Source: Daphnia pulex
Lineage: Eukaryota; Arthropoda; Branchiopoda; Diplostraca; Daphniidae
Direction of reading: 5' to 3'
Assembly: GCF_021134715.1 (NCBI RefSeq)
Contig: NC_060025.1
Location: 4,340,001 to 4,404,000, forward strand
DNA length: 64,000 bases
A program made the position numbers and the translations under genes. The notes below the pieces were generated by a model. That model searched no databases, was not told the DNA's origin, and saw only the letters and a program-made list of their open reading frames with translations. Below are positions 31,475-44,662 of this stretch, one piece after another; the first letter of the stretch is position 1; each line of letters opens with the position of its first letter.

Positions 31475-32730
31475 AACCTGGAAGACTTGATCGAAGAATT
31501 TTCAATGGAATATTGACTTCTTTAAAGAAAAATGAATCAAATGTGTGTTTGGCTGTAAGCTGTAAAACTTGAATGTACCTATGAGAATATTTTTAAAAAC
31601 ATTAACTCCAATGCAATCAAAACAAACAGAAGGTTAACTTTTTGATTTTGGGAAAAAGGGAAACAAATAATTTTAAGAAAGAAGAAAAAATAACATGTTA
31701 CCATATACCAATCGGGGGTATCTTTATTATTTTAACAAACAATGACATCCAAAACCCAATAACTGATGAGTGTCGATCTTTGATGATGTGTTAAAGTTCT
31801 CGTCGTCAAGATTGAAGAGACACTGAAATCCCATGGAAACAATTTTGCTTTTTGGAAAAGAAAACCAAAAGAGGAAAAAATAGGTTATTTTTGCCTTCAT
31901 TTGATTTCATCATGCAGATTCAGGAAAACCAAAATTCGTAATAAGAAAATGCCGGCGTTTATAATGGCTATATTAAATAGGCTTATATTTGTATGTCATC
32001 AAAGCCTTCTTCTCCAACATCCTGCTAAAAAAACGAAAGGCCAAAGAAAAAGCAACAAACGGAGTAATAGCATGAGACGGTTGTCATCAAACAAAGTAAG
32101 AATATATCTTACATTGTCCATGGCCTGCTCGTAGTTTGTTTGAAGTGAAGCATATTTAAGATTGGCATCCTCAAGCTCCTTTACATGGACCTCCTATCTT
32201 TCAAAAGCTTTTTAAGGCTTTCGATTTACTCGATGTGGTTTGAAGTAAGATTGGCATGGTTGGCCTGTCGATGGGTCGCATCAAAGGAGGCAGAATGAAA
32301 TACTTTGTTCTCTTTGGGACCAGGTTGGGGGTTGCTCAGTTTTTGCGCCATGAAGCGCTGGATGGAGTGCATGACGGCCACTTCGGCTAGTCGAAAAGTG
32401 TTTAAAAAGTGAAGTTCGAAAAGTGTGTAAGCCAAGTCCTCGGTGTACTGGCCTGGCTGAGAGGACCAAGTACGAAACGCTGTGGCCAGCTGCCGAAATT
32501 GTCAAGAACACCGGCGAAAAATCCTAAGTTCCCTTTATTTCCGACTCGCATCCCATAATATGCGTTCCAGTTCGTGTCGGCTGACCTGTTTGAATTTTCC
32601 CGGGTAAATTATTTACTTTTAGTCGACGCTTACGGTAAGTGTTCGTGTGTCGTGCCGTTGAAGTCCACTACTATGTTAAGTGCCCTGATTGGTGAAATGT
32701 AGGAGGGAGTAAAAATGTAGGATGAGGAAG
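31475..32730. other. No supported gene
   Basis: AT-rich sequence with short frames on both strands (for example 32,226-32,435 on -) that resemble nothing known. Confidence 0.3.
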
Positions 32731-33525
32731 AAAGCACAGCACAATCAAAGGCAAAGCCCAATTCTAACTTTTAGATAAATATTATAATTAGCGTAATATG
32801 CATGGATGCAATAGCATGCAATATTAATCAGGGTGAAATCTGTCTGTATATAAGATAGCTCTGTCTATCGATAGAACATCAATTGTTTTTCTAAACCCTT
32901 TATCCTCGAAGCTAAGTTTCAGACAGTATCCAGCCATAATTATTTAATTGATTCCTTCAAAAAATTTCTTCGATGGATCATATTTTTTCTTTATTAACTT
33001 TTTTATCTTTAAATCGTGGATTACAATGGGACCTAAATCATAGTCATCTCCGCCTCAGGCGTCAAACCTCGCTCTGAAACATCCTCTTTTGGTCCGGAAG
33101 CTGGAAAGCGGGTCGCCACCTCTCTGAAAGCACAGCACAATCAAAGGTAAAGCCCAATTCTAACTTTTAGATAAATATTATAATTAGCGTAATATGCATG
33201 GATGCAATAGCATGCAATATTAATCAGGGTGAAATCTGTCTGTATATAAGATAGCTCTGTCTATCGATAGAACATCAATTGTTTTTCTAAACCCTTTATC
33301 CTCGAAGCTAAGTTTCAGACAGTATCCAGCCATAATTATTTAATTGATTCCTTCAAAAAAGTAATCCTTCGATGGATCATATTTTTTCTTTATTAACTTT
33401 TTTATCTTTAAATCGTGGATTACAATGGGACCTAAATCATAGTCATCTCCGCCTCAGGCGTCAAACCTCGCTCTGAAACATCCTCTATTGGCCCGGAAGC
33501 TGGAAAGCGGGTCGCCACCTCTTTC
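32731..33525 (+). repeat. Tandem duplication of a 396-bp unit
   Basis: The units at 32,731-33,126 and 33,127-33,525 are almost identical (same start AAAGCACAGCACAATCAAAG; one 4-bp insertion near 33,361 and a few substitutions near the end). The unit contains GTATATAAGATAGC. Low divergence means a recent duplication. Confidence 0.9.
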
Positions 33526-35443
33526 AGCGCAACACTCCGAATCAAATGCTCGCCAAGCGGTGGTGGCTCATCCTCTTGCCCATTGCCTTGCCCATCCTCT
33601 TTACCCAAACTGACGCCAGCTTCAATTTTGTCAGATGATCACATTTCCGATATATCTGAGCCACAGTCTTCCAACAGGTCTTCAAACGCGCATTTCGAGA
33701 AAGTGGCGTCAAATAAGCATATTTTTTTTTATTCTACCACTACTTAAACACTAATCTAGTTTTATTTTATAGGAAACATGAAGATGAACCGGCGAATAAA
33801 GACGAATAAATGACTGAGGAACCTTCTCCTGAAAATTAGTTGTACTAAAACCATTTCAATAGTGTCAATTGAAATGTTAAATTTAAATGAATATAGGGTT
33901 AAATAGCAAAAATAGCTTGACTGTTTCAGATTTTTTTCTTAGGCTCGACCCCATTTCCCAAACACAGTCCTATCCTTATCTGTATCACTCTTTTGCTTGG
34001 TCAAGGATTTTAATTTGCTTTGATTTTGTGGTTTTCTCCGGTGGTTTTGCGTGGTTAAGGTTTAGAAGTTTAAATTAAGTTTCAATAGTCGCGGTTGTAG
34101 TGTAGGCGCATGTCACTGTAGATTTTTTCAAAGCAAAACATGTCAAACATAAACATGTTTATTTCATCCAGAGTCTGGAAGTACCAACTTTAACGGCAGA
34201 TAACATCAGTTCAAGCAGCGAGTCTCAACGAAAATACATTCTCTATTCGGAATCGCAATTGACCGCACTTACAAAGCAATAATCATCAAGGCAAAAAAAT
34301 CAATCTTTCGATTACTGCTGTCAACATAACCCAAATAACAGACGTCCTACGTTCATTAAAAGACGTGTTCATCGATATTTTGTACGGCACTTACAGTATT
34401 TGGGTTTGCCTTTGATTGTGCTGTGCTTTCTTCCTCCTTATTGTGCATCGCACTACTTGGAATAGTAATCTTTACTAATGTAGATAAAAGCGAAAATAAG
34501 TCGAAACTTTCAATTTTATTTCTTCTAATATTGCTTGTTTGTGCGATAGTCAATGCAGTCTACGGGTACCGATTGAATTTCATTAACAAAGGTTTCATGT
34601 ATCCCTAGAAAAGTTTTATCGGGTGGGAACCGGTGTGGAACCAGTGTTTCTCATCCGTATGAAGTGTGACACTGGTTTGACACACTGGTATCAACCCCCT
34701 TGTTCGCGTGATATGGGGGGTTCAACACCAGTATTCTTCCTCCATTTTGCACGCATACATTTTATGTATTGAAATGTTTGTTTTCCAGTGTTATTCCCGT
34801 ATAATACATCAGTATCAACTACGTATTTTTCTGTTAGTGTTAACCCACCAGCTAATAGTCAATTGCTTGATAATAATTCCAGACGATAATGGTTTATGAA
34901 ACCAATTTTAATCAAAACGCTACCCTTCCTTTTTCTATTGCTATTATTAGTGCATGTATCTCATTTTAAGTAGTATTTTACTGTTATTTGTATCGTTACT
35001 CATTGAATATTGAATAAACATTCTCTAACGGCCTAACGCTCTTTCATCTTTTAGTTCTGGAATGATAACAGAACATACATTAGCTGTAGCTGTATGGAAC
35101 GCCAAAGCGACAAAAGTTTAACTGCTCCAAATTAAGTGCTCTCTAAAATTTACTGCTAAAAATTTAGTGCTCTCTCGCCTCCGCAGACCGCAGTGCTTCC
35201 ACTTTTGGAAAATATGAGCTCCCAGAGGTTGCCAGATCAGGGGGAAAAACCCTAATAAACAAATGGAAAATCCCCAAAAAAATCCCTAAACACAATTTGT
35301 TTTCCTTTTTACCCAAAATCGAATAAATCCCTATAAAACCCCCTACATTTGCCAACACCGAAGAAAATTAGAAATAGAATACGATTAAAAAATTAAAGAC
35401 TTTCCACCCTAGATTTTGAAAAAAGTCCCAAAATATCCCTATA
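33526..35443. other. Unassigned stretch with a possible membrane-protein exon
   Basis: After a possible acceptor (CTTACAG at about 34,390-34,396) the plus strand is open to 34,608 and encodes two hydrophobic segments (SSSLLCIALLGIVIF and LSILFLLILLVCAIV) split by a charged linker, as in a small multi-pass membrane protein. A 30-aa signal-peptide-like frame lies at 33,546-33,638. Neither is assignable. The rest is AT-rich. Confidence 0.25.
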
Positions 35444-35725
35444 GAGTAGTCTAACGTCCGAAGTTGCCAGTTCGCTGAAATTGTGAAAATTTGATTTGAC
35501 ACGTAAAAGTAAAATGTCTTGCATGGCGGCTTATGGAGTTTCGCCCGTTTTAATTTTAGTTTTTAATTTTCCCATTTAAGTCGTCTTCAGTTGCTATTCT
35601 TAATTGGATAACTACATTACTTATTTATCAGGTAATCTTTTAAGATTTATTTCCCCTTGATTAGTCACTGTAGTTTATTTATTATGAATTTTTAAGTAAA
35701 AGGCATTTTGTTTTCAAAGACTATA

Positions 35726-36084
35726 TAGACCTTATTCTGATCCAAAGGTATGGGTCAAGCCGACCCCTTTGCGTCGCGTTGCAGTGTGAAGGGATGCCGT
35801 GAACAGGAGATTTTATTTTGGCTCGCCCCATGTGGCATGGGACGAACGTGGGACGAATGTGCCCGAGGGAAGAAAAGGGAGGAAAGGAAAGTCTGGTCCC
35901 CTCTTTTCTTCATTCTTTCCTTTCCTCCCTTTTCTTCCCTCGGGCACGATTAACCCGAAAAGCCTAGTCCCATGCCACATGGGGGGAGCCAAAATAAAAT
36001 CTCCTGTTCACGGCACCCCTTCACACTGCAACGCGACGCAAAGGGGTCGGCTTGACCCATACCTTTGGATCAGAATAAGGTCTA
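35726..36084. mobile_element. 359-bp palindromic MITE with TAGACCTTATTCTG ends
   Basis: An almost perfect hairpin with ends TAGACCTTATTCTGATCC and the inverse, flanked by TA on both sides. The centre is the purine/pyrimidine palindrome also found at 29,774-29,858. It lies within the left arm of the larger foldback element, so it inserted later. Confidence 0.8.
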
Positions 36085-36612
36085 TACTGCTCCGAAGAAA
36101 GAGAACCCCGCGCCACCCCTTTCTCACCTTTTAGTTTCTTCCTTAGTCTCTTCTTTCCATTCTTCCCTTGGGGCAGAAAATGGTGACATTTTTTCGTACA
36201 CACGGTCAGAGATAAGGAGATGGGACACTGCCGTGTTAAAGCGGCCATGACAGTTTCCGCGACACCATCTAACGGCTAATGCCCGCCCTTCATCATTAGC
36301 AGACGAATTCCCAGCAATACCCCCTCAAAGGCACTGTAGGCTTGGCGGGTTGTTTGAATTTTGGGAAAGGAAGCTAGAGCAGGACGACACTCATGAGGGT
36401 ATGATGCTCGTATATTGCCCCTCACCTAACATGAAATGGCATCGCACCAAATGTTAGTGAGAGTTTATCTTCTTTCAATAAATATGGATATTATTGTAAG
36501 ATAATAATAATCAAGAAGATTAGCCTATGTGTTAAGTAACTTTGGTGAACTCAATGGCAGTGTTCTAACTCCCTTTTTCATCAAGAATAAGATTTGAATT
36601 GACTCAAAAGAA

Positions 36613-36959
36613 GGGAACGGTCCAATTAAATTTCTTATTCCAGTCTCTTTACATGAAAAAGTCAGGCTGTGGAGTAGGATTTTAGTTGGACCGTTCCCTA
36701 ATAATATTTCAACACACCTTTATATTCTTGATGAAATAGACATTGATTGTATAATTGGGAACGGTCCAACTTTAACCCTTTTATATCAAGAATATGTTTG
36801 AAGTAACTCAATAGAAGAGAACGGTCCAAATAAATTTCTTATTCACAGTACTTGTAATGAAGTCATGGACTGTGAATGAAGAATTTAGTTGGACCGTTCC
36901 CTTCTTTTGAGTCACTTTCAATCTGATTGATGAAAAAGATTTTGAGTTGGACCGTTCCC
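36613..36959. repeat. Six copies of GGGAACGGTCCAA in both orientations
   Basis: Plus-orientation copies start at 36,613, 36,757 and 36,817 (one base different); inverted copies TTGGACCGTTCCC start at 36,686, 36,889 and 36,947. They lie in the central part of the 2.1-kb foldback element, embedded in longer diverged inverted repeats. Confidence 0.9.
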
Positions 36960-37970
36960 ATTGATCAACAAAACAGACATCTCGATTCTTATTACCTTAC
37001 AATAAAATCAACATCTATGAATTAGCCCAGCAAACACTCGCAAATATTTGTTATGGTGACATGCCATAATTTTTTTATGCTAGAGGGGATTGGCAACGTA
37101 CCATACAGGCAAATTTCATTATATTATCCTACGAGTCCTCCACTGGGTTTCCCTTGAAAGTTGAAACTTCAAATCAACCGGGGCCAGAATTACTGGGAAT
37201 TCGGCTGCTAATGATGAAGGGAGGGCATTAGCCGCTAGATGGCGCGCCGAAAAGTGTCATGGCGGCATTCCCTACTATGTGTCCCATCTCCTTATCTCTG
37301 CACACGGTAGGGACGGTTACAAAAAAATTCATAATAAATAAACTACAATGACTATCGAGGGGAAATAAATCTTAAAAGATTACCTGATAACTAAGGAATG
37401 TAGTTATCTAATTAAGAATAGCAACTGAAGACGACTGAAATGGGAAAATTAAAAACTAAAATTAAAACGGGCGAAACTCCATAAGCCGCCATGCAAGACA
37501 TTTTACTTTTACGTGTCAAATCGATTTTTCACAATTTCAGCGAACTGGCAATTCGGACGTTAGACTACTCTATAATAGACCTTTTTCACAATGCGGAAAG
37601 TCGGGATTTTCCAATCTGGCAACGCCGTAATCGGCCATTTTAGATTTCATTAATTTTTCCCTGTGTAAATTCCCATAAGGAATCGGGGTACCTTTAGTTT
37701 AAATTAATTTTTTAATTATTGGTGTCTTACAGCCAATTTATTTTTCATCGATCGTGTTCCCCGATTAATGGGTAACATTTTCATATATGGTACATTTTAC
37801 TTGCGGTTTATATTAATTATGTAATTCGAACTTTATTAGGTTGTTTTGATTCTGGAATGTCAAAACAGACATGTTATGTGCTTGCCTACGGTGCTGTAAC
37901 TTTTGCTTCTCAAAAGTGAATGTTAATGGACATCTAGAATATGGGGTTTCAAAAAGTAGGAGACAGGTAT

Positions 37971-38050
37971 ATGGCTGCTGAAAAGAACAAATTCGAGAGA
38001 AAAAGGTTTATAAAAATATACAGCAGAGTATGCAGTCAAGATTTTACTTC
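37971..38050 (+). pseudogene. Degenerate THAP-domain fragment
   Basis: From an ATG at 37,971 the frame encodes KFERKRFIKIYSRVCSQDF, which resembles the R-V/I-C-S-x-H-F end of THAP zinc-binding domains, with Asp replacing the zinc-ligand His. Upstream sequence that should carry the first cysteines has a stop codon. A GTAACA donor follows at 38,051 and an acceptor near 38,147 keeps a short frame open. It is probably non-functional. Confidence 0.3.
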
Positions 38051-38164
38051 TGGTAACATAGTAAATTTTTTAAAGTAATTTCTATGATTGAGTCATGTTT
38101 GAAATATGTCTCTGAAATATGTAACTAAGTAACATGTTTTTAACTGCAGCACCAACATCTAATA

Positions 38165-38507
38165 ATGAGCAAAATTCCATTGGGATTGCTACTGTTGAAA
38201 GAATTAGTCGCTCTCTATAAGAAGGCAGATTGCTGGGACATGTTCAACGATGTAAGAGGATTGTATTTTATTTATATTTATTATGTCATTTATAACATTA
38301 CTTAACATATCTCATCATTTTCTTCCATAGACACACATTCCACAAGACACAGTTACTGATTTCATGAAAGATACAACTGTACCTGAGGGTACAATGCAGA
38401 ACACGTTTGATGAACACATCAACACATTGGTGAATCAACTAACAATCAGAATTCATCTTCCTGCAAAACAGTCATTGGTTCTTCGAATAAAAAATATTGA
38501 AAAATGA
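38165..38507 (+). CDS. Possible 87-aa two-exon protein inside the inverted-repeat element
   Basis: The exons 38,165-38,251 and 38,331-38,507 join through a GT-AG intron without breaking the frame. The product starts MSKIPLGLLLLKELV and ends VLRIKNIEK; it has no recognised domain. It uses a different frame from the THAP-like fragment, so it may be the C-terminal end of a lost transposase or a chance frame. Confidence 0.3.
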
Positions 38508-39589
38508 GAAATAATTACTAGTTGAAGCAGTGTCACGTCACGTCTTCAGTATTTTTATTAAAAACTTTATTTCATGTTTAATACAATGTTTCACTCGAAA
38601 AAAGAACTGTGAGTTTTCTTAAAATACTAACGAAATAACGCTAATGAATCAGGTAATATGGTGAAAACGTCAGAGTATGGAACAAAATGTTGAAGAAATC
38701 AAGTTGAATTAGTACATTTTAAACTAATTTACCCCAAATACTTTTAAAGGAATTTTTCAGTCCCTCTTTGCGATTAAACTTAACAATAGACAAACATTAA
38801 TGCGTAAATCAATTGAAAAACTCGAATCAGTAAACCCAGTTTCCTTTGTTGTTGATGCCCTCATCAGGAACTGAATCAAAACAAACAAGTTCAAGTGCTG
38901 ATAATATAATAAGTAGTTAATGTTAAAATGTAAAAATACATGAAAATGTTACCCATTAATCGGGGAACACGATCGATGAAAAATAAATTGGCTGTAAGAC
39001 ACCAATAATTAACAAATTAATTTAAACTAAAGGTACCCCGATTCCTTATGGGAATTTACACAGGGAAAAATTAATGAAATCTAAAATGGCCGATTACGGC
39101 GTTGCCAGATTGGAAAATCCCGACTTTCCGCATTGTGAAAAAGGTCTATAGGAAATATCCCCGAAACTAGGCGCTGCGCCTCCGCCTTCTAGCGGGCGGT
39201 CCGAAAATTTTCGTTTCTCTGCCTCCTTTTGGACTTTGGAGGAGTTCTAACTTCTAAGCTATCGATTGAAATCCAATAGTTAGCTTAACAATTGATCTGC
39301 AATCGTTATTCAGACGAATTTCATTGTTGACATCAACGGGCTCAACGCAAGACAAAAATCCATTGTGGTTCTTTTTCGTCCTGAATAGCCAATTATTATT
39401 GGAATTTTACAAAGAATTTATCTGTGACGTGAAGTACTGATTAACCCTGAAAACTCTCATAAGAGGCAAGTATTTTTTATACGATTTGGTTCAAAAAGAA
39501 TGAATAAGTTTATATTCTGCTTCTTTTACCTTTGAAATATTCACAACAAATTATTAATAAGAATTATTTGTTTTACAGTGACATTATTT

Positions 39590-41354
39590 ATGGGGCTATT
39601 CGAAACAATCATGGCTACTGAATGTTCATTGATTGATTTCAAGGAAAAGGTTAGTTCAGGTCTAATTGTTAGTGTGTGTTCAGTTAATGTTGTTGAGATT
39701 AATGTAAAGCTTGGTTTGTTTTTAGATTGAAGCAGCTGTTTCTATGGTTCCTTCTATGACTGCAGAAGAAAAACTTAGAGCAGTCCAGCTTTGGAATATT
39801 TTATCTGAGAAGCTTCAAGAAATAGTGAATAGTTCAGCTGCAGATATTAATGCACTTTCATTTCAGGAGCCCCCTGCGTCTGTTGGAGCTCCAAATTTTT
39901 TCTTTTATCCATCGTCAAAACAGTCACAAACTCAAGAAGAAAACCCAGGACCTTTTAGCTCCGAGAATAATCATGTACAACTATCAAACAAGTTTCCCAT
40001 TAGAGAGAGTATGGAGACTGATAATTCACTGGCCAGCTTTTCTGACATTCAATGTGCTGATGATGAGTCAATTCATATGGATGGGATGTGTCCTTTGACA
40101 CTTCCTTTGAGCATTGAGGAAAGGAGTGAGCTGACTCCTTCTGACATTCTACCAGATGCTGATAAGGAAAAAATCAAACAGTTTGAGTGTACAATATGTG
40201 GAGTTTCATTCAGAACTAAAGGGCATCTGTTAGACCATGGTAGAAAGCATACAGGTAAATAACAAGTTTTTGAAGAAATTTTGTTTTGTCTTAATAATGC
40301 AATTTGTTGACAGGTGAAAGACCATTTCATTGCACCCATTGTGGAAGTACCTTTACCACAGGAAGCAATCTCAAAAGACATGGTATAATTAATATTTTTT
40401 AAAATTATTGAATGTTACACAATATACGTTTAGCTTAAGTTTGCTTCAAAATTGATACAAAATCCCCTTTTTCTAGTTAAGTCCCATATTGGTGATAAAA
40501 CTTGGACATGTTTAGAATGTGGAGCAAAATTCCTTGAAAAAAAAACATTGCTGGTTCACATGAGAAGACACACTGGGGAAAAACCATATCAGTAATTTAG
40601 TATTTTTCATCTTTTAATACTTAATTTATTCCAGCAATCTTATCGTGAGCGACTTATTATTAAACAGGTGCTTAACGTGCAACAAGCGTTTTAGTCAACT
40701 GAGTATTTTACAGTCTCATATGGCTTCGCATGCTGATCAAAGATGTCATTTATGTGAATTATGTGGAAAATCATTCCGGCAAAAATCACAAATGAAAACA
40801 CATTTGCTCAGACATAAAGGAGACGAAGTAAAAAAATATCCATGTCAAGAATGCTCCATGTCTTTCCTAACAAGCAGTAAGCGCTATTATTATTTTAAGC
40901 CTATTATTATTTCTTAGGTATCATGTATCAAGTACTTAAAATGTGAATATTTTAAATTTTACTTTTATAAGGTGACTTCCGGCGTCACACTCGCGTCCAC
41001 ACCGGGGAAAGACCGTACGATAAATTTATCTTAAACTCTAATCAGTTTTTCATGCTTTTAATTCATTGTAAATGCAGTTTCATCTGTGACCTATGTGGGA
41101 AAAAATTTACGCGGATGGAGACCTTAAACGAACATAAAAATCGACACAACGGTATCAAACCATTTGTTTGCTCAATATGTGACAAAGGTATTGAATATTG
41201 CCATGAAATGGCTATTTTTGTACGGAAGTATATGTGTTTGTTCAATGTTTCATTTATTATAGCGTTTTCAGAAGCCTCGGGTTATGGAAAACACATGAAA
41301 AAACACACCGCTAAAACAACCGAGTCAGAAACCTTAGAAGTGAATGACACATAA
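39590..41354 (+). CDS. C2H2 zinc-finger protein with eight fingers, 408 aa
   Basis: A probable nuclear DNA-binding transcription factor. Exons: 39,590-39,649, 39,726-40,254, 40,314-40,382, 40,477-40,591, 40,668-40,876, 40,972-41,014, 41,078-41,187 and 41,263-41,354; the joined frame is 1,227 nt. The N-terminal half (about 190 residues) has no clear domain. Eight C2H2 fingers follow, starting with [68 protein letters not shown] and [20 protein letters not shown]-type linkers join some of them, and introns repeatedly interrupt fingers or linkers. The start is the first ATG of the frame; an in-frame ATG at 39,611 is an alternative. A 5-prime noncoding exon is likely (acceptor TTTTACAG ending at 39,578). 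It is convergent with the FMO gene. Confidence 0.88.
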
Positions 41355-41684
41355 CATGAATTGATATCACTTTACTTCTGACAATTCCTAAACTTGTATA
41401 TTATGTCCACTGCGAATATCACGCATTAGTAAGAGAGAAATCAATTGTGATCATTGTGATCTAGAAATTGCTACATTTTAATGCTGTAATAATATTTATA
41501 AAGCCATGTCATATTGTCTACTAGTAAAGTGTTTTCCATTAAAATTTTTTTGATCGCACACGGTACGTTAAACTGGAATGTTTAGTATATTTTTCAAGAT
41601 TTGAACATTTTCTTGACTAACAGTAAACCAAGTTTGAAGTAAATTTGACAACGGTAAAGTATTATAATAATATGTACAGTACGT

Positions 41685-44641
<2,957 letters not shown>

Positions 44642-44662
44642 ATACAGGATTATTTTTTCAAG

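Larger units (their letters stand above)
35444..37570. mobile_element. 2.1-kb foldback DNA transposon with GAGTAGTCTAACGTCCG ends
   Basis: Long inverted arms: 35,444 to about 35,700 and about 37,327-37,570 are near-identical when inverted, with a second paired block at 36,187-36,330 and 37,190-37,310. TATA flanks both ends (35,440-35,443 and 37,571-37,574). There is no coding capacity. The left arm carries a nested MITE (35,726-36,084), and the centre holds six copies of a 13-bp word. Confidence 0.7.
37576..39148 (+). mobile_element. 1.6-kb DNA transposon with about 210-bp inverted ends and THAP-like remains
   Basis: 37,576-37,785 and 38,941-39,148 are inverted copies (ends TAGACCTTTTTCACAATGCG). 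The element abuts the 2.1-kb foldback element with only TATAA between. Inside, a THAP-like fragment and a small spliced frame are seen, but no complete transposase. THAP domains are typical of P-element-type transposases, so a P-like element is a guess; an 8-bp target duplication was not found. Confidence 0.6.

Noticed and set aside
33546-33638. 30-aa signal-peptide-like frame as a gene start
   Set aside because: The frame ends after 30 residues and no downstream exon with a matching phase could be recognised.
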